Below are positions 39,128 to 48,301 of a stretch of 64,000 bases of DNA, piece by piece (the first letter of the stretch is position 1; every line of letters starts with the position of its first letter). Where the stretch lies: contig CM026397.1 of NCBI GenBank assembly GCA_014843695.1, positions 37,235,858 through 37,299,857 on the forward strand, given 5' to 3'. Source of the DNA: Archivesica marissinica (lineage: Eukaryota; Mollusca; Bivalvia; Venerida; Vesicomyidae). The notes beneath the pieces were generated by a model. It was not told the DNA's origin. It saw only the letters and a program-made list of their open reading frames with translations, and ran no database searches. The position numbers were made by a program, and so were the translations under genes.

Positions 39128-39335
39128 TATATTTCGGGTTTTACGCCTGCATCAGCACCATTTTGGGCTATATCGCCGGCGGGCAGTTTACCTAATAACA
39201 CCTTTCATGGCAGGCTCCAACTTTTTCATATTAATGAAACACGGCCTGAGCGGGGCTCGAACCCGTGACCATCAGTGATGATAGGTTACAGTGGTATACA
39301 AGTCAGCGACCTTATCCACTCGACCACGGAGGCGG
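39128..39335 (-). mobile_element. SINE family E, antisense
   Basis: It ends in a reversed tRNA-like head (ggggctcgaacccgtgacc, then ttatccactcgaccacgg). The body includes gccggcgggcagtttaccta. No second copy is in the window. Confidence 0.65.
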
Positions 39336-39469
39336 ACTCGGATACTTAATTGATAATTTCTGATAAATTTTGTAACATATTTTAGTGAGGTTGGTATATA
39401 TAAAATATAAGTTGTTCGTAGGATGTCTAATAAATTTAAAGTTGTATTAGTACCTACTAACTTATGGAG

Positions 39470-39690
39470 ACGTTTAAACTTTATTTATTTTACAACGATT
39501 GCGAAGCAAGTTTTAACAACTTATATTAATCACACGGATGAAAACGTAAATGTTGTTATTCATGTGGTGGAAGGAAACCTGAGTACCCAGAGAAAACCCA
39601 CCTTACCATCTCACATACTTCCCTGTCCGAGGATCGAACCCGGGTTGCATTGGTGAGAATTCTAACCACTGTCCCTGACAACCGCCCCCC
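39470..39690 (-). mobile_element. SINE family A, antisense
   Basis: Inverse of the tail (acaacgattgcgaagcaagt) through the body to the B-box (gatcgaacccgggttgc). Confidence 0.8.
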
Positions 39691-39827
39691 AGTCATTCTC
39701 AGAATTGAGTATTGGGAGTAGGCGTATATGTAGAGTTATTAGAAGTAAAATATTCTGCATTACAGAAAGCAACATTATTTCCCTATACTATTAAAACATT
39801 CAGCCATGCAGGGGCGTAGCTTAGTTT

Positions 39828-39990
39828 ATACAAATTTATTTTAGCTCGATTGCGAAACAAATTCTTATAACTTATATTAATCACTCTCGAGACCTCATTC
39901 CTGATGGAATCCATCGTCACGAGGGAGAGAGAAATGGCATGTGGAATTTAAATACCTTGCCTAAGGGCACAATAGTAACGGCTCCAGTGT
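39828..39990 (-). mobile_element. SINE family B, antisense, head-truncated
   Basis: Inverse of the tail (agctcgattgcgaaacaaat) to the body (ccttgcctaagggcac). Confidence 0.75.
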
Positions 39991-40084
39991 ACATCGCCGT
40001 AGCTGCATTCTGAGGCATTTTAACGCATGATTTGACGAAAACTATTTATCAATTAAAAAGTAATGAAATAGCGACGTATTTTCA

Positions 40085-40680
40085 TAATCGAGTTCTCTGC
40101 TTTAAAATGCACCTCCACCCACTTATCTCAACCCCCTTACGTTTACTTCTAACCCTAACCCTCGAGTTCTTTGCTTTAAAATGCACCTCCACCCACTTAT
40201 CTCAACCCCCTTACGCTTGCTTCTAACCCTAACCCTCGAGTTCTTTGCTTTAAAGCTTTAAAATGCACCTCCACCCACTTACCTCAACCCCCTTACGCTT
40301 GCTTCTAACCCTAACCCTTGAGTTCTTTGCTTTAAAATGCACCTCCACCCACTTACCTCAACCCCCTTACGTTTGCTTCTAACCCTAACCCTCGAGTTCT
40401 TTGCTTTAAAATGCACCTCCACCCACTTATCTCAACCCCCTTACGCTTGCTTCTAACCCTAACCCTCGAGTTCTTTGCTTTAAAGCTTTAAAATGCACCT
40501 CCACCCACTTACCTCAACCCCCTTACGCTTGCTTCTAACCCTAACCCTTGAGTTCTTTGCTTTAAAATGCACCTCCACCCACTTACCTCAACCCCCTTAC
40601 GTTTGCTTCTAACCCTAACCCTCGAGTTCTTTGCTTTAAAATGCACCTCCACCCCCCTTACGCTTGCATTTTTCGCCTTT
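40085..40680. repeat. About 72-bp array carrying a telomere-like motif
   Basis: The unit includes cttctaaccctaaccctcga, then gttctttgctttaaaatgca and cctccacccacttatctcaa. Each has two CCCTAA repeats (TTAGGG on the other strand). About eight copies, some with an extra gctttaaa. Confidence 0.9.
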
Positions 40681-40794
40681 TCATGTGTTTTTTTTAAGAA
40701 AATGAGTAGGATCGTGCATACAGTGCCTACAGGAAGCTACACCACAGACATGTATATCATAACAAGCAGAGAAGTGAAAAGAGATATTTTTAAG

Positions 40795-40870
40795 AAAATT
40801 AGACAGTTTCTGAGAACTTATTTTAGACAGTTTCTGAGAACTTATTTAGACAGTTTCTGAGAACTTATTT
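40795..40870. repeat. Short triplet of 24-bp units
   Basis: Repeats of agacagtttctgagaactta, then ttt. Confidence 0.8.
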
Positions 40871-41139
40871 CTTCATTCATTCAATTCAATGTTTTCATGA
40901 CTGCTTGAAATCACTGTAAAAGAAATGAAGTCATACAATGTATTACTTAGTAGTAAGTAATTGCATTATTTATAATATAGTTATATTTAGTAACAAGAAT
41001 AGGTATAACTAACCAGTAATTGATGCATGAAGTTGTGTTCATACGCATAATAGCTGTTTTACATGCAATACATGTATACATGAGATTGATGTAATGTTTC
41101 GCATCATTTGCATGCAAATGTGGCTATAAATAATAAAAT
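40871..41139. other. Unique AT-rich intron sequence
   Basis: No exon or repeat recognised. Confidence 0.45.
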
Positions 41140-41510
41140 AGGTGGTTATTAACCCTTGCCTTCATAGAGAGGCTAATATACTATTATATCTCCATACAAA
41201 CGACAGTCATTTAGCTATCATGCAGTGGATAAGTAGTCGCCATATCTATCCATCCCACCTCCATAGATATTACTGGGACCACATGAGATTTAGGTTAACA
41301 TACTATTATATATCCATACAAACGACAGCCATTTAGCTATCATGCAGTGGATAAGTAGTTACCATATCTATCCCACCTCCATAGATATTACGGGGACTAC
41401 ATGTGATTCTGGCCTGCATTATGAACATTGGTTTGGTTACATTGTCAATGTATGTCGTGTTGGTAATGGCGTCGAGAGGTGCTTCTATGAGGGAAATAGT
41501 TAATTTAAAG
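41140..41510 (-). mobile_element. Inverted relative of the 24361 element
   Basis: Two inverse copies of the 119-bp unit (ccatctatcc..cacctccatagatat) and one inverse 55-bp unit (gtaatggcgtcgagaggtgc). Together with 24361 it defines a mobile family with internal tandem structure. Confidence 0.7.
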
Positions 41511-41532
41511 TTGCTTGTGTGAACACTGAAAA

Positions 41533-41695
41533 TTAACCCTTTGTCTGCTGAGTAAATAAAATCACATTTGCAAACAACAACATCAAGATCAGTTACGGCG
41601 TCTGATCAGGATCTATGTTTGCTATTCAGCCAAGTGTTTTTGGCTCCACTATCCGAATAGCAAACAGCAAAGAGCCTTGATCAGATTAAAGTGTA
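41533..41695. mobile_element. MITE of the gatcagg family, partial
   Basis: It starts ttaaccctttgtctgctgag and holds gtctgatcaggatctatg and a paired inverse. The right end is truncated. Confidence 0.6.
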
Positions 41696-41734
41696 GCTCT
41701 AAGCATAAATGCATTTATCTCGTGTATAAATATA

Positions 41735-42025
41735 CTCTGTGTTTTACGTTTATTTATCGTCGCTACCAGTTGCCCATATGAGCGACGCCTGCTGAAGAGA
41801 TTAGTTATTTTAGATTTTGGAGGATAGTGCATGATACAGACAGAGACCCATTCCAGAATCTCCTCTGGTTCTTTTACGTGCACGGTGTAAAGCACCGACA
41901 CGAGACCTCGGTTTAACGTCCCATCTGAAAGACTGTTAATTTTATTAGGGTCAGACGGGGGATCGAACCTGCGATCCCTGGATTACCAGTCCAGCTTGTT
42001 ACCACTGGACTACAGATCCGTCTGT
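41735..42025 (-). mobile_element. SINE family C, antisense
   Basis: Inverse of the tail (gtttatttatcgtcgctacc), body (ctcctctggttcttttacgt) and head (ggattaccagtccagc, then ccactggactacagatc). Confidence 0.8.
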
Positions 42026-42317
42026 GAAAAATATACTCTGGGTCCCGCTACCGCTTATATACCCGCTGATCAATTGTAAATCGTTTCTACACCCTTGCTT
42101 TGGGAGGAAACCAGAGAAAACAAAGAATAATGACATGTTTGTGGACAACATCTCGATCTCAAACCCCCAAGGCAGGAATCAAACCCATTAAGTTCCAAGT
42201 TTCTGGCCTGTTCAAGTAAATATTACAATAACAAACGCTATATGACAAGAGATGTGTTTCATATTAGTCGTGTGCACAATGCTACATGTAATTATTGCTA
42301 TTGTCTCTATTGAACAG

Positions 42318-42435
42318 CGAGTTCTGGTAGGAAAGGCAACGTGGACGATGGCACTGACAACACTGGCGTTATCATTGGCATCATCATCTCATTGCTGCTT
42401 GTCATCATTATACTGCTTGTTGCCTGCTGCTATTG
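42318..42435 (+). CDS. Exon: juxtamembrane segment and transmembrane helix
   Basis: The acceptor is ctattgaacag (short pyrimidine tract) and the donor gtgagt at 42436. The exon is 118 bp, phase 1 to 2. It encodes an acidic, glycine-rich stalk (RKGNVDDGTDNTG). This is followed by about 22 unbroken hydrophobic residues beginning VIIGIIISLLLVIII and ending LLVACCYW, a single-pass type I helix. Cysteines at the inner face could be palmitoylated. The ectodomain modules all lie upstream, which sets the orientation as outside to inside. The next base must complete TG-x; the exon that supplies it is not certain. Confidence 0.85.
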
Positions 42436-42459
42436 GTGAGTGTAATTCTGTAATAACAT

Positions 42460-43183
42460 TACGAGCATGTCCCATCTGCCGCGATAGGCCAGTAGGTATA
42501 ATACACCATGTCCCGTCTGCAGCGATAGGCCAGTAGGTACAGTACACCATGTCCCGCCTGCAGTGCTAGGCCAGTAGGTACAGTACACCATGTCCCACTT
42601 GCAGTGCTAGGCCAGTAGGTACAGTACACCATGTCCCACCTGCCATGCTAGGCCAGTAGGTACAGTACACCATGTCCTGCCTGCCATGCTAGGCCAGTAG
42701 GTACAGTACACCATGTCCTGCCTGCCGTGCTAGGCCAGTAGGTACAGTACACCATGTCCTTCCTGCTGTGCTAGGCTAGTAGGTACAGTACATCATGTCC
42801 CACTTGCTGTGCTAGGCCAGTAGGTACAGTACACCGTGTCCCGCCTGCAGTGCTAGGCCAGTAGGTACAATACACCATGTCCCACCTGCCATGCTAGGCC
42901 AGTAGGTACAGTACACCATGTCCTGCCTGCCGTGCTAGGCCAGTAGGTAAAGTACACCATGTCCTTCCTGCTGTGCTAGACTAGTAGGTACAGTACATCA
43001 TGTCCCACTTGCTGTGCTAGGCCAGTAGGTACAGTACACCGTGTCCCGCCTGCAGTGCTAGACCAGTAGGTATAATACACCATGTCCCGCCTGCAGTGCT
43101 AGGCCAATAGGTACAGTACACCGTGTCCCGCCTGCAGTGCTAGGCCAGTAGGTACAGTACACCGTGTCCCGCCTGCAGTGCTA
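42460..43183. repeat. 41-bp array after the transmembrane exon
   Basis: The unit is gctaggccagtaggtacagt, then acaccatgtcccgcctgcag and t. About 17 copies, starting about 25 bp past the donor and running into the gap. Confidence 0.95.
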
Positions 43184-44183
43184 NNNNNNNNNNNNNNNNN
43201 NNNNNNNNNNNNNNNNNNNNNNNNNNNNNNNNNNNNNNNNNNNNNNNNNNNNNNNNNNNNNNNNNNNNNNNNNNNNNNNNNNNNNNNNNNNNNNNNNNNN
43301 NNNNNNNNNNNNNNNNNNNNNNNNNNNNNNNNNNNNNNNNNNNNNNNNNNNNNNNNNNNNNNNNNNNNNNNNNNNNNNNNNNNNNNNNNNNNNNNNNNNN
43401 NNNNNNNNNNNNNNNNNNNNNNNNNNNNNNNNNNNNNNNNNNNNNNNNNNNNNNNNNNNNNNNNNNNNNNNNNNNNNNNNNNNNNNNNNNNNNNNNNNNN
43501 NNNNNNNNNNNNNNNNNNNNNNNNNNNNNNNNNNNNNNNNNNNNNNNNNNNNNNNNNNNNNNNNNNNNNNNNNNNNNNNNNNNNNNNNNNNNNNNNNNNN
43601 NNNNNNNNNNNNNNNNNNNNNNNNNNNNNNNNNNNNNNNNNNNNNNNNNNNNNNNNNNNNNNNNNNNNNNNNNNNNNNNNNNNNNNNNNNNNNNNNNNNN
43701 NNNNNNNNNNNNNNNNNNNNNNNNNNNNNNNNNNNNNNNNNNNNNNNNNNNNNNNNNNNNNNNNNNNNNNNNNNNNNNNNNNNNNNNNNNNNNNNNNNNN
43801 NNNNNNNNNNNNNNNNNNNNNNNNNNNNNNNNNNNNNNNNNNNNNNNNNNNNNNNNNNNNNNNNNNNNNNNNNNNNNNNNNNNNNNNNNNNNNNNNNNNN
43901 NNNNNNNNNNNNNNNNNNNNNNNNNNNNNNNNNNNNNNNNNNNNNNNNNNNNNNNNNNNNNNNNNNNNNNNNNNNNNNNNNNNNNNNNNNNNNNNNNNNN
44001 NNNNNNNNNNNNNNNNNNNNNNNNNNNNNNNNNNNNNNNNNNNNNNNNNNNNNNNNNNNNNNNNNNNNNNNNNNNNNNNNNNNNNNNNNNNNNNNNNNNN
44101 NNNNNNNNNNNNNNNNNNNNNNNNNNNNNNNNNNNNNNNNNNNNNNNNNNNNNNNNNNNNNNNNNNNNNNNNNNNNNNNNNNN
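43184..44183. other. Assembly gap of 1,000 Ns
   Basis: Exactly 1,000 Ns between two unlike arrays, so at least one array boundary, and perhaps an exon, is missing. Confidence 0.99.
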
Positions 44184-44560
44184 ATACAGGATATGGTGTA
44201 GTGTGGATACAGGGTATGGTGTAGTGTGGATACAGGGTATGGTGTAGTGTGGATACAGGGTATGGTGTAGTGTGGATACAGGGTATGGTGTAGTGTGGAT
44301 ACAGGGTATGGTGTAGTGTGGATACAGGGTATGGTGTAGTGTGGATACAGGGTATGGTGTAGTGTGGATCGTGGTATTGTGTGATGTGGGTACATGATCT
44401 GGTGTAGTGTGGATCGTGGTATTGTGTGATGTGGGTACATGATCTGGTGTAGTGTGGATCGTGGTATTGTGTGATGTGGGTACATGATCTGGTGTAGTGT
44501 GGATCGTGGTATTGTGTGATGTGGGTACATGATATGGTGTGATGTGGATCAATTGTATAG
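44184..44560. repeat. 23-bp array then about 60-bp array
   Basis: First tacagggtatggtgtagtg units with tgga. Then longer units combining ggatcgtggtattgtgtgat with gtgggtacatgatctggtgt. Confidence 0.9.
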
Positions 44561-44690
44561 GGTAATGGGGATTTATTTGATATTTGATGTTAGATGACCT
44601 GGAATTGTATCTAGTCGTTATCTAAGTTTTTATAGGAATTAACTACAAGTTATGGATGCACTGTTTGGATGTCCACTTGATTGCTTCTAG

Positions 44691-44776
44691 GATTTGCCAA
44701 GGGGGCCACAACACGGGCAGGGAATCTTGAGAGCGCATATCTAAAGGAATATACTAATAAGCTTGACGGACAAACG
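44691..44776 (+). CDS. Tentative exon: cytoplasmic linker
   Basis: A good acceptor (ttgcttctag) is followed by an open stretch in two useful frames. With two leading bases it reads FAKGATTRAGNLESAYLKEY.., hydrophilic and plausible as a cytoplasmic linker, and reaches a weak donor (gtgttt) in phase 0 that would fit the exon at 46551. That donor lies at the edge of a SINE. With one leading base, which fits the transmembrane exon's phase, it reads W-ICQGGHNTGRES and stops, giving a very short tail. I cannot choose. The first reading needs one more exon, possibly inside the N gap. Confidence 0.35.
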
Positions 44777-45025
44777 GTGTTTGTTTATTATAGTGGTACC
44801 CCTATTGAAAGGGCAACCATTACTGACTTATGAGACATATTTTTTTTGAACATCAGTACTTTCCGAATCCTATCCGTGTAGGCCAGGTGCCAGGGTGATA
44901 GGAAATCGGTAACCGTTACTTAACTAGTTGGCGGCTCACCAACCGGCCATATCAGATTAAACTCCTCGAACCATCGACCTCCCGCTACGTAGGCGGAAGC
45001 CTTGACCACCAGGTCACGGAGACTA
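44777..45025 (-). mobile_element. SINE family D, antisense, joined to a satellite
   Basis: It matches the copy at 34228 from gtgtttgtttattatag through ggcggctcaccaaccggcc. The reversed head ends ccaccaggtcacggagact, and that end becomes part of the satellite unit that follows. Confidence 0.8.
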
Positions 45026-46455
45026 TGTACCGACACTCGGGACGTACTATACCTGTCATATGCTTGCACCGCATACTGCGGTCACGGAGACTATGTACCG
45101 ACACTCAGGACGTACTATATCGGTCATATGCTTGCACCGCATACTGCGGTCACGGAGACTATGTACCGACACTCAGGACGTACTATACCTGTCATATGCT
45201 TGCACCGCATACTGCGGTCACGGAGACTATGTACCGACACTCAGGACGTACTATATCTGTCATATGCTTGCACCGCATACTGCGGTCACGGAGACTATGT
45301 ACCGTCACTCAGGACGTACTATACCTGTCATATGCTTGCACCGCATACTGCGGTCACGGAGACTATGTACCGACACTCAGGACGTACTATACCTGTCATA
45401 TGCTTGCACCGCATACTGCGGTCACGGAGACTATGTACCGACACTCAGGACGTACTATATCTGTCATATGCTTGCACCGCATACTGCGGTCACGGAGACT
45501 ATGTACCGACACTCAGGACGTACTATACCTGTCATATGCTTGCACCGCATACTGCGGTCACGGAGACTATGTACCGACACTCAGGACGTACTATACCTGT
45601 CATATGCTTGCACCGCATACTGCGGTCACGGAGACTATGTACCGACACTCAGGACGTACTATACCTGTCATATGCTTGCACCGCATACTGCGGTCACGGA
45701 GACTATGTACCGACACTCGGGACGTACTATACCTGTCATATGCTTGCACCGCATACTGCGGTCACGGGATTGTGTGGGTTTACTATGTACCGACACTCGG
45801 GACGTACTATATCGGTCATATGCTTGCACCGCATACTGCGGTCACGGAGACTATGTACCGTCAATCGGGACGTACTATACCTGTCATATGCTTGCACCGC
45901 ATACTGCGGTCACGGAGACTATGTACCGAGACTCAGGACGTACTATACCTGTCATATGCTTGCACCGCATACTGCGGTCACGGAGACTATGTACCGACAC
46001 TCAGGACGTACTATACCTGTCATATGCTTGCACCGCATACTGTGGTCACGGAGACTATGTACCGACACTCAGGACGTACTATACCTGTCATATGCTTGCA
46101 CCGCATACTGCGGTCACGGAGACTATGTACCGACACTCAGGACGTACTATACCTGTCATATGCTTGCACCGCATACTGCGGTCACGTAGACTATGTACCG
46201 ACACTCGGGACGTACTATACCTGTCATATGCTTGCACCGCATACTGCGGTCACGGAGACTATGTACCGACACTCAGGACGTACTATACCTGTCATATGCT
46301 TGCACCGCATACTGCGGTCACGGAGATTATGTACCGACACTCAGGACGTACTATACCTGGCATATGCTTGCACCGCATACTGCGGTCACGGAGACTATGT
46401 ACCGACACTCGGGACGTACTATATCGGTCATATGCTTGCACCACATACTGCAGCA
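45005..46455. repeat. 68-bp array, about 21 copies
   Basis: The unit is ggtcacggagactatgtacc, then gacactcaggacgtactata and cctgtcatatgcttgcaccg plus catactgc. One copy near 45768 has a short insertion (gattgtgtgggttt). All three forward frames are open but meaningless. Confidence 0.96.
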
Positions 46456-46550
46456 GCACAGTACTAGCCACCAGACACTATACCCACTAATGTACTTAGT
46501 CTACACTGACAACACAACAAGCTGTATTGAATGTTCTCTGTGTCTTTCAG

Positions 46551-46622
46551 AATATGAGTCGACTACATTCTTACTCCGAGTTGGAGGTCAGCTTTTATTA
46601 CGTGGATGAAAATGCAAAGAGG
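46551..46622 (+). CDS. Exon: lead-in to the KY-type domain
   Basis: The acceptor is ctgtgtctttcag and the donor gtatgt at 46623. The exon is 72 bp, phase 0 to 0. It encodes NMSRLHSYSELEVSFYYVDE plus NAKR. Joined in phase to the exon at 51509 it gives VDENAKR-ANPSDAESF, like the short helix that precedes KY/hillarin transglutaminase-like domains. The ATG at 46554 could alternatively be the start codon of a separate KY gene, with the acceptor then closing a 5' UTR intron. Confidence 0.65.
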
Positions 46623-46864
46623 GTATGTTTCCTGGTTTAAACAATATTTTATTTCAACTAAACTACACTGTGACCTTTCTGCCGATTTTGATTGACAGCT
46701 GGCGTTAGCCAATCGCATCGCACCATTCGCGCACACCCCCGGCAACGGCGTATCGCCGCCATCTTGTTAGACAAACAATGCATATTAGACAAACTAGTAA
46801 CGAGTAGACACATTTGAAAAGGCGTGAATTTGATCGAAAATACGGGTTTAAAATTGTATTAATG
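46623..46864. other. Unique sequence after the KY lead-in exon
   Basis: It includes a GC-richer stretch (ggcaacggcgtatcgccgcc at 46741) upstream of the first THAP copy. Possibly old promoter or element end; nothing firm. Confidence 0.4.
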
Positions 46865-47050
46865 ATGTTGAAAATGTGTAGCTTTGGTGTGTGGGTTAGT
46901 TATAGTACAAAATTAGTCGATATCCTGGTGATCGACGTTAAATTCAACCCATTTCAAAATCCTTGGACAAATCTAAAAGTGTGTATATGAACCACAAAAT
47001 ACCAGACAGCTGCTTTAAAAACAATGCATCTATAAAAACACCGACTGACC
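46865..47050 (+). pseudogene. Decayed THAP-domain copy 1
   Basis: An ATG-led frame reads MLKMCSFGVWVSYSTKL, later DVKFNPFQNPWTNLKVC, then TGA at 46988. It is parallel to the better-kept THAP copy at 47427, with the second zinc cysteine changed to Trp and later frames broken. THAP domains are C2CH zinc-binding DNA-binding modules common in P-element-type transposases and derived genes. I read this as a dead copy. Confidence 0.5.
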
Positions 47051-47426
47051 CCATATAGTCATTCTTTTCTAGCAAACACAGCAATCAAATTTAAGCGTGT
47101 CACACTGTTTATTGGGAGTAATCAACAACTTATCCGGTACATCACAGAGACCGCCGACTTTATAATAGCCGGATAGGGGCCTAGCTATTATCAAGATCAA
47201 AGTATTGCACATCGGAATTTAGCACTGATTGTGCTAATTGATCAATTATAAAATGTGTGCACATAATTATAGCATTGATTACTACACCGAGTCATTGTTT
47301 TATCGTTCTGTCAGACAAACGAGTTATTTAGTACAATTTTAATCAAATCTGATAACGAGTGATCGTGATCTGAAATTATGTTTTGAAAAATAATTACAAA
47401 TTAATTAATGCTGTCTGTCATTGACA

Positions 47427-47627
47427 ATGGTGAAAAGATGTAGTTACGGTCTGTGTGACAGTGATAGTAGATATCCAGATCGATTGATAGGTGACGTTAA
47501 ATTCGTGCCATTTCCAAAACCTAAGACAAATCTTGAAACATGTCTAAGGTGAATTAAGTTGTGTGGACGACCAAAGGACCAGCTCAATACATCCAAAATT
47601 AATGCAAACAGATATATTTGCACAAAA
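47427..47627 (+). pseudogene. THAP-domain exon with in-frame stop
   Basis: The frame begins MVKRCSYGLCDSDSRYPDRL, then DVKFVPFPKPKTNLETCLR, then a TGA at 47550-47552. Past the stop it stays in frame (IKLCGRPKDQLN, then NANRYICTK) up to a donor gtaagt at 47628. This matches a THAP N-terminal exon: C-x4-C zinc ligands, the FPFP-type turn and a following C..H region. The TGA sits where the family has a conserved Trp, so one base change explains it. It is probably a pseudogene inside the receptor intron, though the clean donor suggests recent decay. Confidence 0.6.
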
Positions 47628-47863
47628 GTAAGTTGAAATTAATTTATTTATGCATAATAAAATATTTCGATAAAATATATTCTGCATTTATAGATTTACT
47701 GTTCACAAGAGATATGTGAGTATAATGGTGATTAAAATTATACATGTGGTTCATACATATTGTCGTGGATGGTGGACTAGGGATCAGATAGTAGTAATAG
47801 TACCCATGCATGTGCAGAGCTGTGGGTTTCCCATATTAGCTCAGTGGTGTTCAGTTATTGGGC

Positions 47864-48217
47864 CTAATGTTCGAGTCTTCTAAGAGGCATAGGGTCGAGT
47901 CTCTCAATACGGTGGCATATTTCATTTCTTTTGATGTCAAAGTTGACACGATATGGTTGTTCACCCTTCCGTTGACTGCGAAAGCATTTTCCACGAACAC
48001 TTAACACGCCCTCATCCGTTAAATATATCTGTACTTTAGAGAAATAACATTCACTGAAAAACTTAAACCATTGCTGTCTTGCTTTCAACGAGATATTCTT
48101 ATCTGGGTGAAATAAAACCGAGAAATTCGACGGAATTTTATCTAGATTAACTCGATGCAGGACTGCGTTAGACGCCATTTTGTTAGATAGCTTGTCTCGC
48201 GTGGTTACAGCGAGCAC
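47864..48217 (-). CDS. Unrecognised 117-residue antisense ORF
   Basis: This antisense frame is non-repetitive and has balanced composition. Visible pieces include NLDKIPSNFSVLFHPDKN, then ARQQWFKFFSECYFSKVQIY and GVLSVRGKCF. The aromatic and Lys-rich text followed by a V-x-G-K-C turn faintly recalls the lead-in to SWIM zinc fingers of transposon-related genes, but the C-x-C...C-x-H core is absent. It lies next to the THAP relics in opposite orientation, so it may be part of the same mobile element. I do not assign a function. Confidence 0.3.
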   Translation of the reverse strand: MLAVTTRDKLSNKMASNAVLHRVNLDKIPSNFSVLFHPDKNISLKARQQWFKFFSECYFSKVQIYLTDEGVLSVRGKCFRSQRKGEQPYRVNFDIKRNEICHRIERLDPMPLRRLEH

Positions 48218-48301
48218 CGGTAACTATGGGGGAGGTGCCTAAGTAGCGTTTGCAGAAATGTCAAATCCTAAGCGACCACATGGTGTTTTATAATATTTGT
48301 A

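Noticed and set aside
38663..39268. 201-codon frame overlapping the MEGF exon in another frame
   Set aside because: It lacks cysteine periodicity and runs into a SINE; the phase-matched frame is the real one.
43140..44552. Open frames crossing the second gap
   Set aside because: They consist of Ns flanked by two satellites.
45002..46490. Three overlapping frames of 395-480 codons with His/Cys/Tyr repeats
   Set aside because: All three forward frames are open at once in the 68-bp satellite; typical of a repeat without stops.
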